NCBI RefSeq assembly: GCF_900129615.1
Contig: NZ_FQWI01000003.1
Span: 1 to 64,000, forward strand
Length of the DNA stretch: 64,000 bases
Source of the DNA: Pectobacterium carotovorum
GTDB taxonomy: Bacteria > Pseudomonadota > Gammaproteobacteria > Enterobacterales > Enterobacteriaceae
Reading direction: 5' to 3'
The notes under the pieces were generated by a model. The model saw only the letters and a list, made by a program, of their open reading frames with translations, was not told the DNA's origin and searched no databases. A program made the translations under genes and the position numbers. Shown piece after piece: positions 1 to 9,238 of this stretch (positions are counted from its first letter, which is position 1; every line of letters begins with the position of its first letter).

Positions 1-176
1 TGGTCACGGTTGGCCCAGTTAGGGTTGGCCGGATTATGGTTAAGATAATCGCGCCACAGCACTTCGGCGATATCGGCCATGCCCATCGGTGCGCCTGGGT
101 GACCGGATTTGGCTTTCTGCACCCCATCCATGCTCAGCGCGCGGATAGCATTGGCAAGTTCTTTACGAGAGGACAT
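1..176 (-). CDS. tkt: Transketolase, N-terminal part (partial at window edge)
   Basis: Only the first 58 or so codons are present; the gene runs off the left edge. The product starts [18 protein letters not shown] and contains the GHPGAPMG thiamine-diphosphate region typical of transketolases, which move two-carbon units between sugar phosphates in the pentose phosphate pathway. It starts 15 bases after the transaldolase stop, so the two form an operon as E. coli talA-tktB does; the nearby maeB supports tktB by position, while the extreme N-terminus looks more like TktA. Its product partners with transaldolase in using erythrose-4-phosphate, the end product of the neighbouring tetrose pathway. 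Confidence 0.93.
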   Translation of the reverse strand, partial: MSSRKELANAIRALSMDGVQKAKSGHPGAPMGMADIAEVLWRDYLNHNPANPNWANRD

Positions 177-191
177 GCTTGACTCCAGACA

Positions 192-1142
192 TTACAGCTT
201 GGCCGCCAACAGCGCTTCCAGCTTTTGTTGATCGGCAGCGAACAGGCGAATGCCTTCCGCCAGTTTATCGACGGCCATCGCATCCTGATAGTGTTCCCAG
301 CGGAACTCGGCTTCAGACAGCGGCGAAGGTGGATTGAACGCTTCGGTCGACGGCGTCAGCTGGCGTTCGACCGGGGCATTGCTGTTTTTCAATTGCTCCA
401 GCAGCGCGGGGGAAATCGTCAGGCGATCGCATCCCGCCAGTGCCAGAATCTGTTCCACTTTGCGGAAGCTGGCCCCCATGATCACGGTTTGGTAGCGGTG
501 GCGTTTGTAATAGTCATAAATATGACGCACGGAGATCACGCCAGGATCGCTTTCAGCCTGATAGTCGCGGGTGGGCTGCTTTTCCTGATACCAGTCATAA
601 ATCCGCCCAACAAACGGCGAGATCAGAAAGACACCCGCTTCGGCGCAGGCGCGCGCCTGAGCAAACGAGAACAGCAGCGTCAGGTTGCAGTTGATCCCTT
701 CTTTTTCCAGCTCTTCAGCCGCGCGAATCCCTTCCCAGGTGGCGGCAAGCTTGATCAGAATGCGCGAGCGTGGAATGTCTTTTTCCTGATACATCCCAAT
801 GAGCTTGCGCGCTTTCGCTACGCACATACCGCGATCGAACGAGAGGCGGGCATCCACTTCGGTGGAGATGCGACCCGGAATGCTTTTCAGCACTTCTGCA
901 CCGATATTCACGGCCAGTCGGTCGCTGGCGTTGATGAGCCGCGTTTCCGGGCTACCGCCTTGCTGGTTTGCATAGGCGATCGCGTCATCAAACAGTGGTT
1001 GATACTGGGGCAGGGTGGCGGCTTTCAGAATCAGGGACGGATTTGTGGTGGCATCTTGTGGCGAAAATTGACGAATAGAGTCGATATCGCCGCTATCGGC
1101 GACCACCACGGTAAACTGCTTAAGGGCTTCTAATTGATTCAT
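192..1142 (-). CDS. talA: Transaldolase A
   Basis: 316 residues, the same length as E. coli TalA. It transfers a dihydroxyacetone unit between sedoheptulose-7-phosphate and glyceraldehyde-3-phosphate, giving erythrose-4-phosphate and fructose-6-phosphate. The Schiff-base lysine is Lys131 in the motif [12 protein letters not shown], and the DATTNPSL and [11 protein letters not shown] motifs are intact. The start at 1142 is chosen because AAGGAG lies about 8 bases upstream and the protein then begins [18 protein letters not shown]; an in-frame extension to 1268 has no family similarity. It is followed closely by transketolase and preceded on the same strand by the RpiB-type isomerase, which suggests a functional link through erythrose-4-phosphate. 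Confidence 0.95.
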   Translation of the reverse strand: MNQLEALKQFTVVVADSGDIDSIRQFSPQDATTNPSLILKAATLPQYQPLFDDAIAYANQQGGSPETRLINASDRLAVNIGAEVLKSIPGRISTEVDARLSFDRGMCVAKARKLIGMYQEKDIPRSRILIKLAATWEGIRAAEELEKEGINCNLTLLFSFAQARACAEAGVFLISPFVGRIYDWYQEKQPTRDYQAESDPGVISVRHIYDYYKRHRYQTVIMGASFRKVEQILALAGCDRLTISPALLEQLKNSNAPVERQLTPSTEAFNPPSPLSEAEFRWEHYQDAMAVDKLAEGIRLFAADQQKLEALLAAKL

Positions 1143-1354
1143 GATTGAGCTCCTTGATGTAAAAGAGAAATGGCCTGCGCAAAACAGAGCCAACACACTG
1201 CACCATGAGGGCGTGGAATAACATGCGCTTTTTCCGATTGCTGCGGTTGGGCTCTCTCGACGGAACACTATTTTGCTGCACGGAAAGTCGGCTGAACGAA
1301 CAGTAAGACTGACGGCCAGCCAGTCTGGGGATAACTGCGGGCCGTCAGACAGGA

Positions 1355-1813
1355 TTACCGATGATTTTCTTGATGTTCGTAGTAGCTGATTTTCTCGACT
1401 TTCGGTGCCGATCCGCCACCTTCAAACTCGGCATCCAGCCAGGCGCCGACAATCTCTTTTGCCAGTTCAGGGCCGATAACCCGAGCGCCTAGTGCGATCA
1501 CCTGCGCATCGTTGCTTTTTCTGGCCCGCTGAGCGGAATAGGTGTCATGGCACTGAGCGGCACGAATGCCATTGACCTTGTTAGCCACGATACTCATGCC
1601 GATCCCGGTGCCGCACAGCAGGATCCCACGCTGGTGCTTACCGTCTTTAATCGCGTGCGCCAGCGTGTAGGCAACATCGGGGTAGATCGGATTTTCCCCG
1701 GAGGGATCGTAGCTGTAGTCGGTCACCGTCAGCCCCTTCTGCTGTAAATAATCAGTAATCGTGTTTTTCAGATCAATCGCGGCGCTGTCTGCACCAATTG
1801 CAATCGAGAGCAT
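1355..1813 (-). CDS. derI: D-erythrulose-4-phosphate isomerase, RpiB/LacAB family
   Basis: 152-residue RpiB-fold protein with the catalytic cysteine (Cys67) in [13 protein letters not shown] and the [16 protein letters not shown] stretch of the family. Ribose-5-phosphate isomerase B is the general family label, but the neighbourhood points to tetrose chemistry: it is divergent from a kinase/TIM/decarboxylase operon that matches the published D-apionate pathway in which an RpiB homologue makes D-erythrose-4-phosphate from D-erythrulose-4-phosphate. AGGAG sits 7 bases before the start. The C-terminus ([18 protein letters not shown]) is longer than in minimal RpiB. Family is certain; the substrate is inferred from context. 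Confidence 0.8.
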   Translation of the reverse strand: MLSIAIGADSAAIDLKNTITDYLQQKGLTVTDYSYDPSGENPIYPDVAYTLAHAIKDGKHQRGILLCGTGIGMSIVANKVNGIRAAQCHDTYSAQRARKSNDAQVIALGARVIGPELAKEIVGAWLDAEFEGGGSAPKVEKISYYEHQENHR

Positions 1814-2032
1814 ATCTATCTCCTGCCTGGCTGAGGGTCAAAGTGAGCCTGATATGTCGCTTTCGTTAGATTGTTTATAAAAACATGAATAAACAGACAC
1901 TAACGAGAATCTCTCTGCATGATTCCGTACATTTCCGGCCTTTTCATGGCTAAACATATACCGCTTTTTTCAAATGTTCAATGTGTGATTATTTGTTTTT
2001 TGTTTTGTCAGAGAGGAAAAGGCGATTAAAAG

Positions 2033-2048
2033 AGTGATCTTGGTCACT
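2033..2048. promoter_or_regulatory. Candidate CRP-binding site
   Basis: AGTGATCTTGGTCACT is a symmetrical match to TGTGA-N6-TCACA, with GTGA and TCAC intact. It lies between the divergent derI and transporter genes, within an AT-rich 390-base stretch (1814-2203) that otherwise shows no gene. Cyclic-AMP control would suit catabolism of a secondary carbon source. A SorC-type operator is also expected here but none was recognised. Confidence 0.5.
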
Positions 2049-2203
2049 TTTACGCCTTTTAAGGCGGTATTTTACCTTTTTGATACATATTTAGATCATG
2101 CTCACAATTTTCAAACAGAGAGATAGGCAAAAGATTGGGGCAAATATATCGTTCATATGTTCATGGTGTGTGTTAATGATCTAAATCTTTAGAGGGCATA
2201 ACA

Positions 2204-2359
2204 ATGTGTCAGACCTGTATGCAAACGATAAAAAAGACAACAAACAACAAAGGTCACACCGGGTATCGAATGACGAAAGAGGATGAAATGCAGGAACAGC
2301 CTGGCGTAGAGGCGATGTCATGGAAGGGATTGACTATCGGTAGTAAGGGGGCTGTATGA
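2204..2359 (+). CDS. Small 51-residue protein, translationally coupled to the transporter
   Basis: An open frame of 51 codons beginning MCQTCMQTIKK and ending LTIGSKGAV. It has a good ribosome-binding site (AGAGGG at 2191-2196, 7 bases before ATG). Its stop overlaps the transporter start in an ATGA arrangement (ATG 2356, TGA 2357-2359), typical of coupled translation. The N-terminus holds a CxxC pair (Cys2, Cys5); the rest is polar with no membrane segment. It could be a real small protein, or a leader whose translation gates the operon. No family is recognised; the evidence is layout rather than homology. Confidence 0.5.
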   Translation: MCQTCMQTIKKTTNNKGHTGYRMTKEDEMQEQPGVEAMSWKGLTIGSKGAV

Positions 2360-3738
2360 GTAAAGTATCGGCTGCGGCAACGGCGGGGCAATCTGCCTCA
2401 AAACCGTCCACCACCACACCATCTGCTGTAGAACAATCGGCCATTCGCAAGATCTCCTGGCGTCTCGTGCCTTTCGTCGGCCTGATGTTCTTTATTAACT
2501 TCCTCGATCGTACGGCCATTTCGTTCGCGGGACCGAATGGTATGAATACCGATCTTGCGCTAACCGTCGCGCAGTTCGGGCTCGCCTCCGGGATTTTCTT
2601 TATTGGCTATATTCTGCTGGAAGTGCCGAGCAATCTGGCATTGCACCGCTTCGGCGCGCGCAAATGGCTGTCACGCATTATGGTGTCGTGGGGCATCGTG
2701 TCATTGCTGTTTACCTGGGTAAGCAGTCTTGAAGGGCTGTATATCCTACGTTTCCTGTTGGGGATAGCAGAGGCGGGGTTCTTCCCCGGCGCGATCTTGT
2801 TCCTCAGCATGTGGGTGCCTGCCCGCTACCGCAGCAGAATCCTGTCACTGTTCTATCTGGCACAGCCGCTGACCGTGGTGTTAGGCGCGCCGCTGGCCGC
2901 CTGGCTGATTGAGCAGCATGGCCTGTTCGGATTGTCTGGTTGGCGGGTGATGTTCCTCGGCGTATCCGTTCCCGCCATCATCGTTGGTATCATTACCTGG
3001 TTCTATCTGGTGGATCGCCCGGCCGATGCCAAATGGCTGAATGCTGATGAGAAACGCTGGCTGGTCAGTGAACTGGAAAGCGAGCATGCCACCAAAAATC
3101 ACAGCAAACACCCTAGCGTGATGACCGTGATGTTCAACAAACGCGTCTGGGTACTGTGCCTGATTTACTTCGGTTTTATTTACGGCCTCTATGCACTGGC
3201 GTTCTTCCTGCCCACGATTATCGCGGGTTTCCAACAGCAGTTCGGCACGACCTTCAATGTCATGGATAAAGGGCTGATTACCGCCATCCCTTACTTGCCT
3301 GCGGCCATCGTGATGTATTTCTGGTCACGTGATGCGACGCGCCGCGGCTGTCGTTCATGGCACATTGCCATCCCTGCGCTGACGGGTGCGATCAGCATTC
3401 CGCTGGCGCTGTTCATGGAATCGCCTACGGCGACCATTGCGGTGATCACCGTAACGGCCTGCTCCATCTTCGCCGCGCTACCTAACTTCTGGACATTACC
3501 GACCCAGTTCCTGACGGGGGCATCAGCGGCTGCCGCCATCGCACTCATCAATACCATTGGCAATGTTGCCGGATTTTCAGCGGGATACATCACCGGTGCG
3601 GTGCGGGGTGTGACGGGAACCTACGTGCTGCCCATGATGATTGTCGGCGGGCTAATGCTGCTTTCCGCCGTGTTGATTGTCCTGCTCAGCCGTTCGGACC
3701 GGTTATCGAAATCCGCATCAGCAACACAGGAGCATTAA
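2356..3738 (+). CDS. MFS transporter, anion:cation symporter type; probable D-apionate carrier
   Basis: 460-residue major facilitator with about 12 membrane spans. The N-terminal half has NFLDRTAISFAGP, and the loop 2-3 region reads HRFGARKW. This is the style of the ACS subfamily (hexuronate, glucarate and tartrate carriers), which moves sugar acids with protons. It is the first full-length gene of the sugar-acid operon, so apionate or a related branched acid is the likely substrate. GGGGG lies just before the ATG at 2356, and the start overlaps the stop of the 51-codon ORF. The stop is 1 base before the next ATG, so it is co-transcribed with the kinase. Confidence 0.82.
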   Translation: MSKVSAAATAGQSASKPSTTTPSAVEQSAIRKISWRLVPFVGLMFFINFLDRTAISFAGPNGMNTDLALTVAQFGLASGIFFIGYILLEVPSNLALHRFGARKWLSRIMVSWGIVSLLFTWVSSLEGLYILRFLLGIAEAGFFPGAILFLSMWVPARYRSRILSLFYLAQPLTVVLGAPLAAWLIEQHGLFGLSGWRVMFLGVSVPAIIVGIITWFYLVDRPADAKWLNADEKRWLVSELESEHATKNHSKHPSVMTVMFNKRVWVLCLIYFGFIYGLYALAFFLPTIIAGFQQQFGTTFNVMDKGLITAIPYLPAAIVMYFWSRDATRRGCRSWHIAIPALTGAISIPLALFMESPTATIAVITVTACSIFAALPNFWTLPTQFLTGASAAAAIALINTIGNVAGFSAGYITGAVRGVTGTYVLPMMIVGGLMLLSAVLIVLLSRSDRLSKSASATQEH

Positions 3739-3739
3739 T

Positions 3740-5512
3740 ATGACGTATTTGTTCAACCAACCTTCTGCTTTCGCTCGGGAACTGACCGAAGGCTTTGTGG
3801 CGGCGCATGCTGACAAAGTGCGTCAGGTGCCTGGCGGCGTGGTCAGAAGCACTCGCAGTCGTGAAGGTGGGGTCGCCATTGTGGTCGGGGGGGGCTCCGG
3901 CCACTACCCGGCGTTTGCTGGCCTGGTCGGGCAGGGGCTGGCGCACGGCGCGGCGATGGGCAACCTGTTTGCTTCGCCATCTGCCCAGCAGATCTGCTCC
4001 GTCGCTCGAGCGGCACACAATGGCGGTGGTGTACTGCTGACGTTTGGTAACTATGCAGGCGATGTGCTTCATTTCGGACAAGCCAAGGCGCGTCTGAATG
4101 CGGAGGGCATTCCATGTGAACTGCTGGCAGTTACCGATGACATTTCCAGTGCGCCACTGAACGAATCGCAAAAACGTCGTGGGGTAGCGGGCGATCTGAT
4201 GGTCTTCAAAGCAGCCTCTGCGGCAGCGGAAGCGGGCTACGATTTGGCCGCCGTGCTTGAGATTGCCGAGCGTGCTAACCAGCGCACCCGTTCACTCGGC
4301 GTAGCCTTCTTTGGCTGTACGTTGCCGGGCGCGGAACACCCGCTGTTCACCGTCCCCGAAGGAATGATGGCGGTGGGCATGGGGATTCACGGTGAACCGG
4401 GCATCCGCGATGTGCCTATTTCAACCGCCGATGAGCTGGCTGAGCTTTTGGTCAGTTCACTGCTGGAAGAGGTGCCGCAAGGTATTGCGACGCTCTCCGG
4501 GCAGCGGATCAGCGTGGTGCTCAACGGCCTCGGCGGCGTGAAATACGAAGAGCTGTTTGTGGTTTATCGCCGGGTTTCACAACTGCTGGTCGAGCAGGGG
4601 CTGACGGTGGTCGAGCCGGAAGTGGGGGAACTTGTGACCAGCTTCGATATGGCTGGTCTGTCGCTCACGCTGTTCTGGCTGGATGAGGAACTGGAGCGTT
4701 TTTGGCGAGCGCCTGCGGATGCACCGGCATTTCGTAAAGGCAGCATGTCTCCCGCTGAACCGCTGGCTGAGCGGACATTCACCACAGAACTGGATGTGAT
4801 CCCAACCGCGACGGCGGCATCGAAAGCGGCGGCACACTGTGTTGCGGCGGCGCTGAATGCAGCGCGTGATGTTGTGCTAACTAACGTCACAGAGTTGGGG
4901 CGTATCGATGCGATTGCCGGAGATGGCGATCACGGTATTGGCATGGAGCGCGGGGTGATTGCCGCCGCGGAAAAAGCGGCTGAAATGCTGGAACAGCAGG
5001 CGGGGGCCGGTACGTTATTGCAACGTGCGGCAGATGCCTGGGCCGATCGGGCTGGGGGAACCTCTGGTGCAATTTGGGGCGTCGCATTGAATGCGCTGGG
5101 AACCGTATTGGGTGATGAACAACGCCCTGACGGTCGCCGTGTGGCTGATGGCGTGCGTCAGGCCAAAGAAAGCGTGATGCATTTTGGCAAAGCGAAACCG
5201 GGGGATAAAACGCTGGTGGATGCCCTGATCCCCTTTAGTCTCGCACTCACACAGCGGGTGGACGCTGGAATGAGCTTGCCAGAAGCCTGGCAGCAGGCCG
5301 CGCAGTGTGCGCAGCAGGCTGCTGACGACACGGCACAACTGTTACCCAAAATTGGTCGCGCTCGCCCGCTGGCAGAAAAAAGCCTGGGAACACCCGATGC
5401 GGGGGCGATATCGCTAGCCATGATTCTTGATGCTGTCTCGGCGGTATTGAACAGCGAGACGACGTCGAGCCCTTCACGTCAGACGGCGGCGCAAGCGGAG
5501 AGTGAGCGATGA
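3740..5512 (+). CDS. lerK: L-erythrulose 1-kinase, fused DhaK-DhaL type
   Basis: 590 residues joining a dihydroxyacetone-kinase substrate domain (DAK1, about residues 5-330) to an ATP-binding DAK2 domain (about 370-575). The substrate-binding histidine is in GMGIHGEPG (about residue 217), and the metal/ATP aspartates are in AIAGDGDHGIGMERG (about 394). ATP-dependent kinases of this build phosphorylate dihydroxyacetone or tetruloses; next to a TIM-type isomerase and an RpiB-type isomerase the L-erythrulose kinase assignment is best supported. The start at 3740 follows AGGAG by 7 bases; an upstream in-frame extension overlaps the transporter and is rejected. It overlaps lerI by 4 bases. Confidence 0.85.
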   Translation: MTYLFNQPSAFARELTEGFVAAHADKVRQVPGGVVRSTRSREGGVAIVVGGGSGHYPAFAGLVGQGLAHGAAMGNLFASPSAQQICSVARAAHNGGGVLLTFGNYAGDVLHFGQAKARLNAEGIPCELLAVTDDISSAPLNESQKRRGVAGDLMVFKAASAAAEAGYDLAAVLEIAERANQRTRSLGVAFFGCTLPGAEHPLFTVPEGMMAVGMGIHGEPGIRDVPISTADELAELLVSSLLEEVPQGIATLSGQRISVVLNGLGGVKYEELFVVYRRVSQLLVEQGLTVVEPEVGELVTSFDMAGLSLTLFWLDEELERFWRAPADAPAFRKGSMSPAEPLAERTFTTELDVIPTATAASKAAAHCVAAALNAARDVVLTNVTELGRIDAIAGDGDHGIGMERGVIAAAEKAAEMLEQQAGAGTLLQRAADAWADRAGGTSGAIWGVALNALGTVLGDEQRPDGRRVADGVRQAKESVMHFGKAKPGDKTLVDALIPFSLALTQRVDAGMSLPEAWQQAAQCAQQAADDTAQLLPKIGRARPLAEKSLGTPDAGAISLAMILDAVSAVLNSETTSSPSRQTAAQAESER

Positions 5513-6288
5513 GTTCTCACAAATTAACGCTAGGCGTCAGCCTGAAAATGTATTTCGGCTACCAGCAGACGCTTGACTGGTGCCAGCACATTCAGGCGAT
5601 GGTGGCACAGCATCCGTTGGCGTCACTGCCTTCGGTCAGGCTATTTGTTCTGCCCGCTTTTCCGACGTTAGCACCCGTTGTGCAACGGTTTGCCGAGTCA
5701 CCCGTTCATGTCGGTGCACAAGATCTGCACTGGGCGGATAACGGTGCTTTCACCGGGGAAGTGAGCGGCACCATGCTGCACGAAATGGGGTGTCGCTATG
5801 TCGAAATCGGACACGCCGAGCGCCGCCGCTATTTTGGTGAAACGGATGAGCATTTCGCGCTGAAAACAGCGGCGGCCTGGCGTAATGGTTTAACTCCGGT
5901 GCTGTGCGTTGGCGAAGAGAAACGCGGTTCGACGCAGCAGGCAATCGACACCTGTCAGGCTCAACTGGCGGCGGCGCTGGATCTGGCCCAGAAGCAACAA
6001 CTGACGGGTGAGTTGATACTGGCCTACGAACCACAGTGGGCGATTGGCAGCACGGAACCTGCCCCGACGGCCTACATCCGTGAAGTTTGTCAGGCATTAA
6101 AACAGCACGTTCCAACACAGGCAGGCGTGCGTGAAGGGCGTGTCATTTATGGCGGTAGCGCGGGGCCGGGATTGCTTAGTCAGCTTGGCGATTCGGCTGA
6201 TGGTCTGTTTCTGGGGCGTTTTGCCCACGATCCGGCGGCGTTTAACGCCATTATGGATGAAGCCTTCGCGCTCGGCTCGCAGGCGTAA
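5509..6288 (+). CDS. lerI: L-erythrulose-1-phosphate isomerase, triosephosphate isomerase family
   Basis: 259-residue TIM-barrel protein. Recognisable catalytic segments are GVSLKMYFG (Lys13), EIGHAERR with the electrophilic His, and LAYEPQWAIG with the catalytic Glu, followed by YGGSAGP for phosphate binding. A housekeeping tpiA would have GNWKLNG at its start; the GVSLKMY variant and the operon context mark a tetrulose-phosphate isomerase that makes D-erythrulose-4-phosphate for derI. The ATGA overlap with lerK indicates coupled translation. Confidence 0.85.
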   Translation: MSSHKLTLGVSLKMYFGYQQTLDWCQHIQAMVAQHPLASLPSVRLFVLPAFPTLAPVVQRFAESPVHVGAQDLHWADNGAFTGEVSGTMLHEMGCRYVEIGHAERRRYFGETDEHFALKTAAAWRNGLTPVLCVGEEKRGSTQQAIDTCQAQLAAALDLAQKQQLTGELILAYEPQWAIGSTEPAPTAYIREVCQALKQHVPTQAGVREGRVIYGGSAGPGLLSQLGDSADGLFLGRFAHDPAAFNAIMDEAFALGSQA

Positions 6289-6304
6289 GAGAGAGGAAAT
6301 AAAC

Positions 6305-7141
6305 ATGGCAATCGGATTAAGTACTTATGCGTTCTTCTGGCGAGCCTCTTCTCGCGTGCCAAAGCCGCTGGGATTGCAAGCCATGCTGGAGCAAACGGCG
6401 GAGTCTGGTGCGGGCGTTTTCCAAATTTGTGATTACGCCGCGGTCGAAACACTCTCACCTGCCGAATTGGAAAAACTGCGACAGCACGCCGCCGATTTAG
6501 GCATCCAACTGGAGTTGGGGACGCGGGGATTAGACACGGCGCACCTGACGCGCTATCTCACCATGGCGCGTGCGCTGGATGTCCGTTTTATCCGCACGAT
6601 GTTCAACACGGCAACACATAAGCCAACGCAAGACGAGGCGCTTACGTTACTGCGCCAGGTGCTGCCTGAGTTTGAGCGGCATGACATCCAACTGGGGCTG
6701 GAAACCTACGAACAGGTAAAAACGCGCGACGTCCTAGCCGTGGTTGACGCCATCGACAGCCCGGCACTAGGGATTTGTCTCGATCCCGGCAACTGTGTTG
6801 CTGCGCTGGAGTATCCGCGCGAGGTGATTGAGCTGACGGCTCCACGCGTGGTTAACCTGCATATCAAAGATTTTGCCTTTGCCCGTCAGGAAGGGTGGGT
6901 GGGCTTTACCTATTCCGGCTGTCTGCTGGGCACCGGCCTGCTGGATTACGACGTGCTTCACCAGAAAGTCCGTCCGAACGAACGAAACATTAACCAGATC
7001 GTCGAGCATTGGCTGCCGTGGCAGGCCAACGCGGAAGAAACCTGCCGTCTGGAGGACGCCTGGACGCGCCATAGCCTGAGCTACCTGTATACCCGAAACC
7101 CGTACGCAGGCCGTTCATCACCGACAACGCATTCTATTTAA
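6305..7141 (+). CDS. oiaC: 3-oxo-isoapionate decarboxylase, xylose-isomerase-like TIM barrel
   Basis: 278 residues starting MAIGLSTYAFFW. It is a sugar phosphate isomerase/epimerase-type TIM barrel (AP endonuclease family 2 fold), with metal-ligand candidates in LGLETYEQ, GICLDPGNC and VNLHIKDF. In the published apionate pathway a protein of this fold decarboxylates 3-oxo-isoapionate to L-erythrulose, the substrate of the kinase two genes upstream. The start at 6305 has AGAGGA about 8 bases upstream; a longer in-frame ORF begins inside lerI and is not credible. Fold and context are clear; the exact reaction rests on operon matching. Confidence 0.75.
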   Translation: MAIGLSTYAFFWRASSRVPKPLGLQAMLEQTAESGAGVFQICDYAAVETLSPAELEKLRQHAADLGIQLELGTRGLDTAHLTRYLTMARALDVRFIRTMFNTATHKPTQDEALTLLRQVLPEFERHDIQLGLETYEQVKTRDVLAVVDAIDSPALGICLDPGNCVAALEYPREVIELTAPRVVNLHIKDFAFARQEGWVGFTYSGCLLGTGLLDYDVLHQKVRPNERNINQIVEHWLPWQANAEETCRLEDAWTRHSLSYLYTRNPYAGRSSPTTHSI

Positions 7142-7178
7142 TCGCTTTTTACTATTGCAAATCTGAGGAGTAACAATC

Positions 7179-8036
7179 ATGGCTGCTGAATTGAAAACCA
7201 TTACCGTACTGGGCGCTGGCGGCAAAATGGGCATGCGCATCTCTGCCAATTTCCAGAAAAGTGACTATCAGGTGTTTTACTGCGAGAACTCGCCGCGCGC
7301 GCAGGAACAAGTCGTGGCCGCAGGCAGGGAGCTCTCCGTTGCCGAGCAGGTTATTCCTGAAAGCGATGTCGTGATTTTGGCTGTGCCAGATATTGCGCTG
7401 AAGGTGGTCTCCGGGCTGGTTGTTCCGCAGATGAAAAGTAACGCCGTGCTGCTGACGCTGGACCCGGCTGCGGCCTATGCCAATCTTATCGCCAAACGTG
7501 ATGATATCGATTATGCCGTCGCACACCCGTGCCATCCTTCCGTATTTCTGGATCGCTTCACGCCGGAAGAACATGCCGATGCATTTGGTGGCGTAGCTGC
7601 GCCACAGCACGTTGCGGCATCTTATGAAACGGGCAGCGACGAGCAGAAAGCGGAACTGGCTCGCGTGGTGAAAGTGATGTATGGCCCAGTGCTTGACGTG
7701 CACTGGGTGACGGTAAAACAGCTGGCCTATCTGGAACCAACGCTGGTTGAAACCGTCGCCTGTATGGTTGGCACCTTGATGAAAGAAGCGCTGGATGAAA
7801 CCATCAATACGATTGGCGTGCCGGAAGCCGCGGCGAAAGCCATGCTGTATGGTCATATTCAGATTGCGTTGGCGGTGGCTTTTCGCAGCACCAACCCGTT
7901 CTCAGATGCGTGCATGATCGCCATTGAATACGGTAAAGAGAACATCATCAAACCAGATTGGAAGAAGATTTTCGACGAAAAAGAGCTTGATCTGGTGATT
8001 GCCAAAATGCTGAAGATTGATGCGATTCAACGGTAA
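7179..8036 (+). CDS. apnO: D-apionate oxidoisomerase, NAD-binding dehydrogenase family
   Basis: 285 residues. The N-terminus has a Rossmann dinucleotide motif VLGAGGKMGMRIS, followed by a helical C-terminal domain as in 6-phosphogluconate/ketol-acid reductoisomerase-like enzymes. AVAHPCHPSVF resembles the substrate loop of the family. In the apionate pathway this fold performs the NAD-linked oxidation-isomerisation that makes 3-oxo-isoapionate, which the preceding gene product then decarboxylates. A strong site (CTGAGGAG) precedes the ATG. It is the last gene of the operon, followed by a hairpin. Confidence 0.75.
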   Translation: MAAELKTITVLGAGGKMGMRISANFQKSDYQVFYCENSPRAQEQVVAAGRELSVAEQVIPESDVVILAVPDIALKVVSGLVVPQMKSNAVLLTLDPAAAYANLIAKRDDIDYAVAHPCHPSVFLDRFTPEEHADAFGGVAAPQHVAASYETGSDEQKAELARVVKVMYGPVLDVHWVTVKQLAYLEPTLVETVACMVGTLMKEALDETINTIGVPEAAAKAMLYGHIQIALAVAFRSTNPFSDACMIAIEYGKENIIKPDWKKIFDEKELDLVIAKMLKIDAIQR

Positions 8037-8053
8037 TATCCTGCCGCTGTCGG

Positions 8054-8074
8054 AGCCAGCCTTTTGGGCTGGCT
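8054..8074 (+). terminator. Hairpin after the apionate operon
   Basis: AGCCAGCC and GGCTGGCT form an 8-base perfect stem around TTTTG. There is no clear U tract after it, so it may be a weak or factor-assisted terminator or an mRNA 3' stabiliser. Confidence 0.5.
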
Positions 8075-8237
8075 TACAGCACGGCTGCCTTTGTTCGTTT
8101 GCGTCACCGTCAGGGATCATCGCGCCGGGCTTGAGCCGCTCTTCCCGGCATGCAACAATTATTCATCGCGACTGTTTTCATCTGTAGACACAGCGTCTGT
8201 ATAAACCGATCCCCTTGCGTAAGGAAAATGTGACCAG

Positions 8238-9200
8238 ATGGAAAAACAATCAGGATCTCAGGAAAGCGAACTTCTCACTGAAATCGCCGTCGCTTATTAT
8301 CAGGACGAAATTACTCAGGAAGAGATCGCCAAGAAATTTGGTATTTCGCGCATCAAGGTCGGACGTTTACTGAAGCGGGCGAAGGAAGAGGGCATTGTTG
8401 AAATTACCGTGCGCTATCACCCGGTATTCAGCACGCGTCTCGAACAGCAGATGCTGGAGCGCTTTTCGATTAAGCGCGCTCTGATTGCGTTAGATCATCA
8501 AGATGAAGAGGAACAGCGGCGGCAGGTTGCAGCGCTGGTTTCTAACTATCTGGCACTGTCGTTGAAGGACGATACGGTGGTGGCGGTGGGCCAAGGGCGT
8601 AATGTGGCGGCGGTCGCAGATCATGTGAGCAATGTGACGGAACGCAATTGCCGCTTTATCTGCGGTATTGGCGGAACGCACCGTCCCGGCGATGCGATTA
8701 ACGCCGACCATATCAGCCGCCGTCTGGCAAAGAAATTCGGCGGCAGTAGTGAAACGCTGTACTCACCCGCTTATGTCGAAAACCGGGCGCTGAAAGAAGC
8801 ATTCATGCAAAACGGTACCATTAAGGAAACGCTGGATCGGGCGCGCAAGGCCGATATCGCGCTGGTGGGCATCGGGGATATGAATGAGAACAGCTACATG
8901 GTTAAACTCGGCTGGTTCACCCCGCATGAAATTATTGATGCCAGCCTGAATCAGGGCGTGATTGGCGATATCGCCGGGTATGACTTCTTTAACGCTCAGG
9001 GCCTGCATGTTGATACGGTGATGAACGAACGGGTTATCGGCGTGAGTATTGAGGAGTTACATAAAATCCCCTGTGTGATTGCCATTGCTTCTGAAAACAC
9101 CAAAGCGTTAGCCATTCTCGGTGCACTGCGCACGGGAGCCATCGATATTATCGCCACCAGTGCAGGCAATATTCGTACTATTCTGAATATGACGCAGTAA
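8238..9200 (+). CDS. SorC/DeoR-type sugar-responsive transcriptional regulator
   Basis: 320 residues. An N-terminal helix-turn-helix (about 22-60, DEITQEEIAKKFGISRIKVGRLL) is followed by a SorC-type sugar-phosphate-binding domain with VAVGQGRNVAAVAD and GIGDMNENS segments. SorC regulators sense phosphorylated sugars and control nearby catabolic operons, so this is the likely local switch for the apionate/erythrulose genes, with a tetrulose phosphate as probable effector (inference). It is separated by about 200 bases from apnO and has its own upstream region with AAGGAAAA before the ATG. Confidence 0.85.
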   Translation: MEKQSGSQESELLTEIAVAYYQDEITQEEIAKKFGISRIKVGRLLKRAKEEGIVEITVRYHPVFSTRLEQQMLERFSIKRALIALDHQDEEEQRRQVAALVSNYLALSLKDDTVVAVGQGRNVAAVADHVSNVTERNCRFICGIGGTHRPGDAINADHISRRLAKKFGGSSETLYSPAYVENRALKEAFMQNGTIKETLDRARKADIALVGIGDMNENSYMVKLGWFTPHEIIDASLNQGVIGDIAGYDFFNAQGLHVDTVMNERVIGVSIEELHKIPCVIAIASENTKALAILGALRTGAIDIIATSAGNIRTILNMTQ

Positions 9201-9216
9201 CTCACTTTTCTCCGTT

Positions 9217-9238
9217 ACGTGGTGTTTTTACATCACGT
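9217..9238 (+). terminator. Hairpin after the SorC-type regulator gene
   Basis: ACGTGGTGT and ACATCACGT pair over 9 bases (one G-U) around TTTT. No U run follows. The rest of 9239-9471 shows no gene and no recognised site. Confidence 0.35.

Noticed and set aside
225-1133. 302-codon open frame opposite talA
   Set aside because: Antisense shadow of a clear transaldolase gene; no family similarity and no ribosome-binding site.
7152-7856. 234-codon open frame opposite apnO
   Set aside because: Antisense shadow of the Rossmann-fold gene, which has intact motifs and a strong start.
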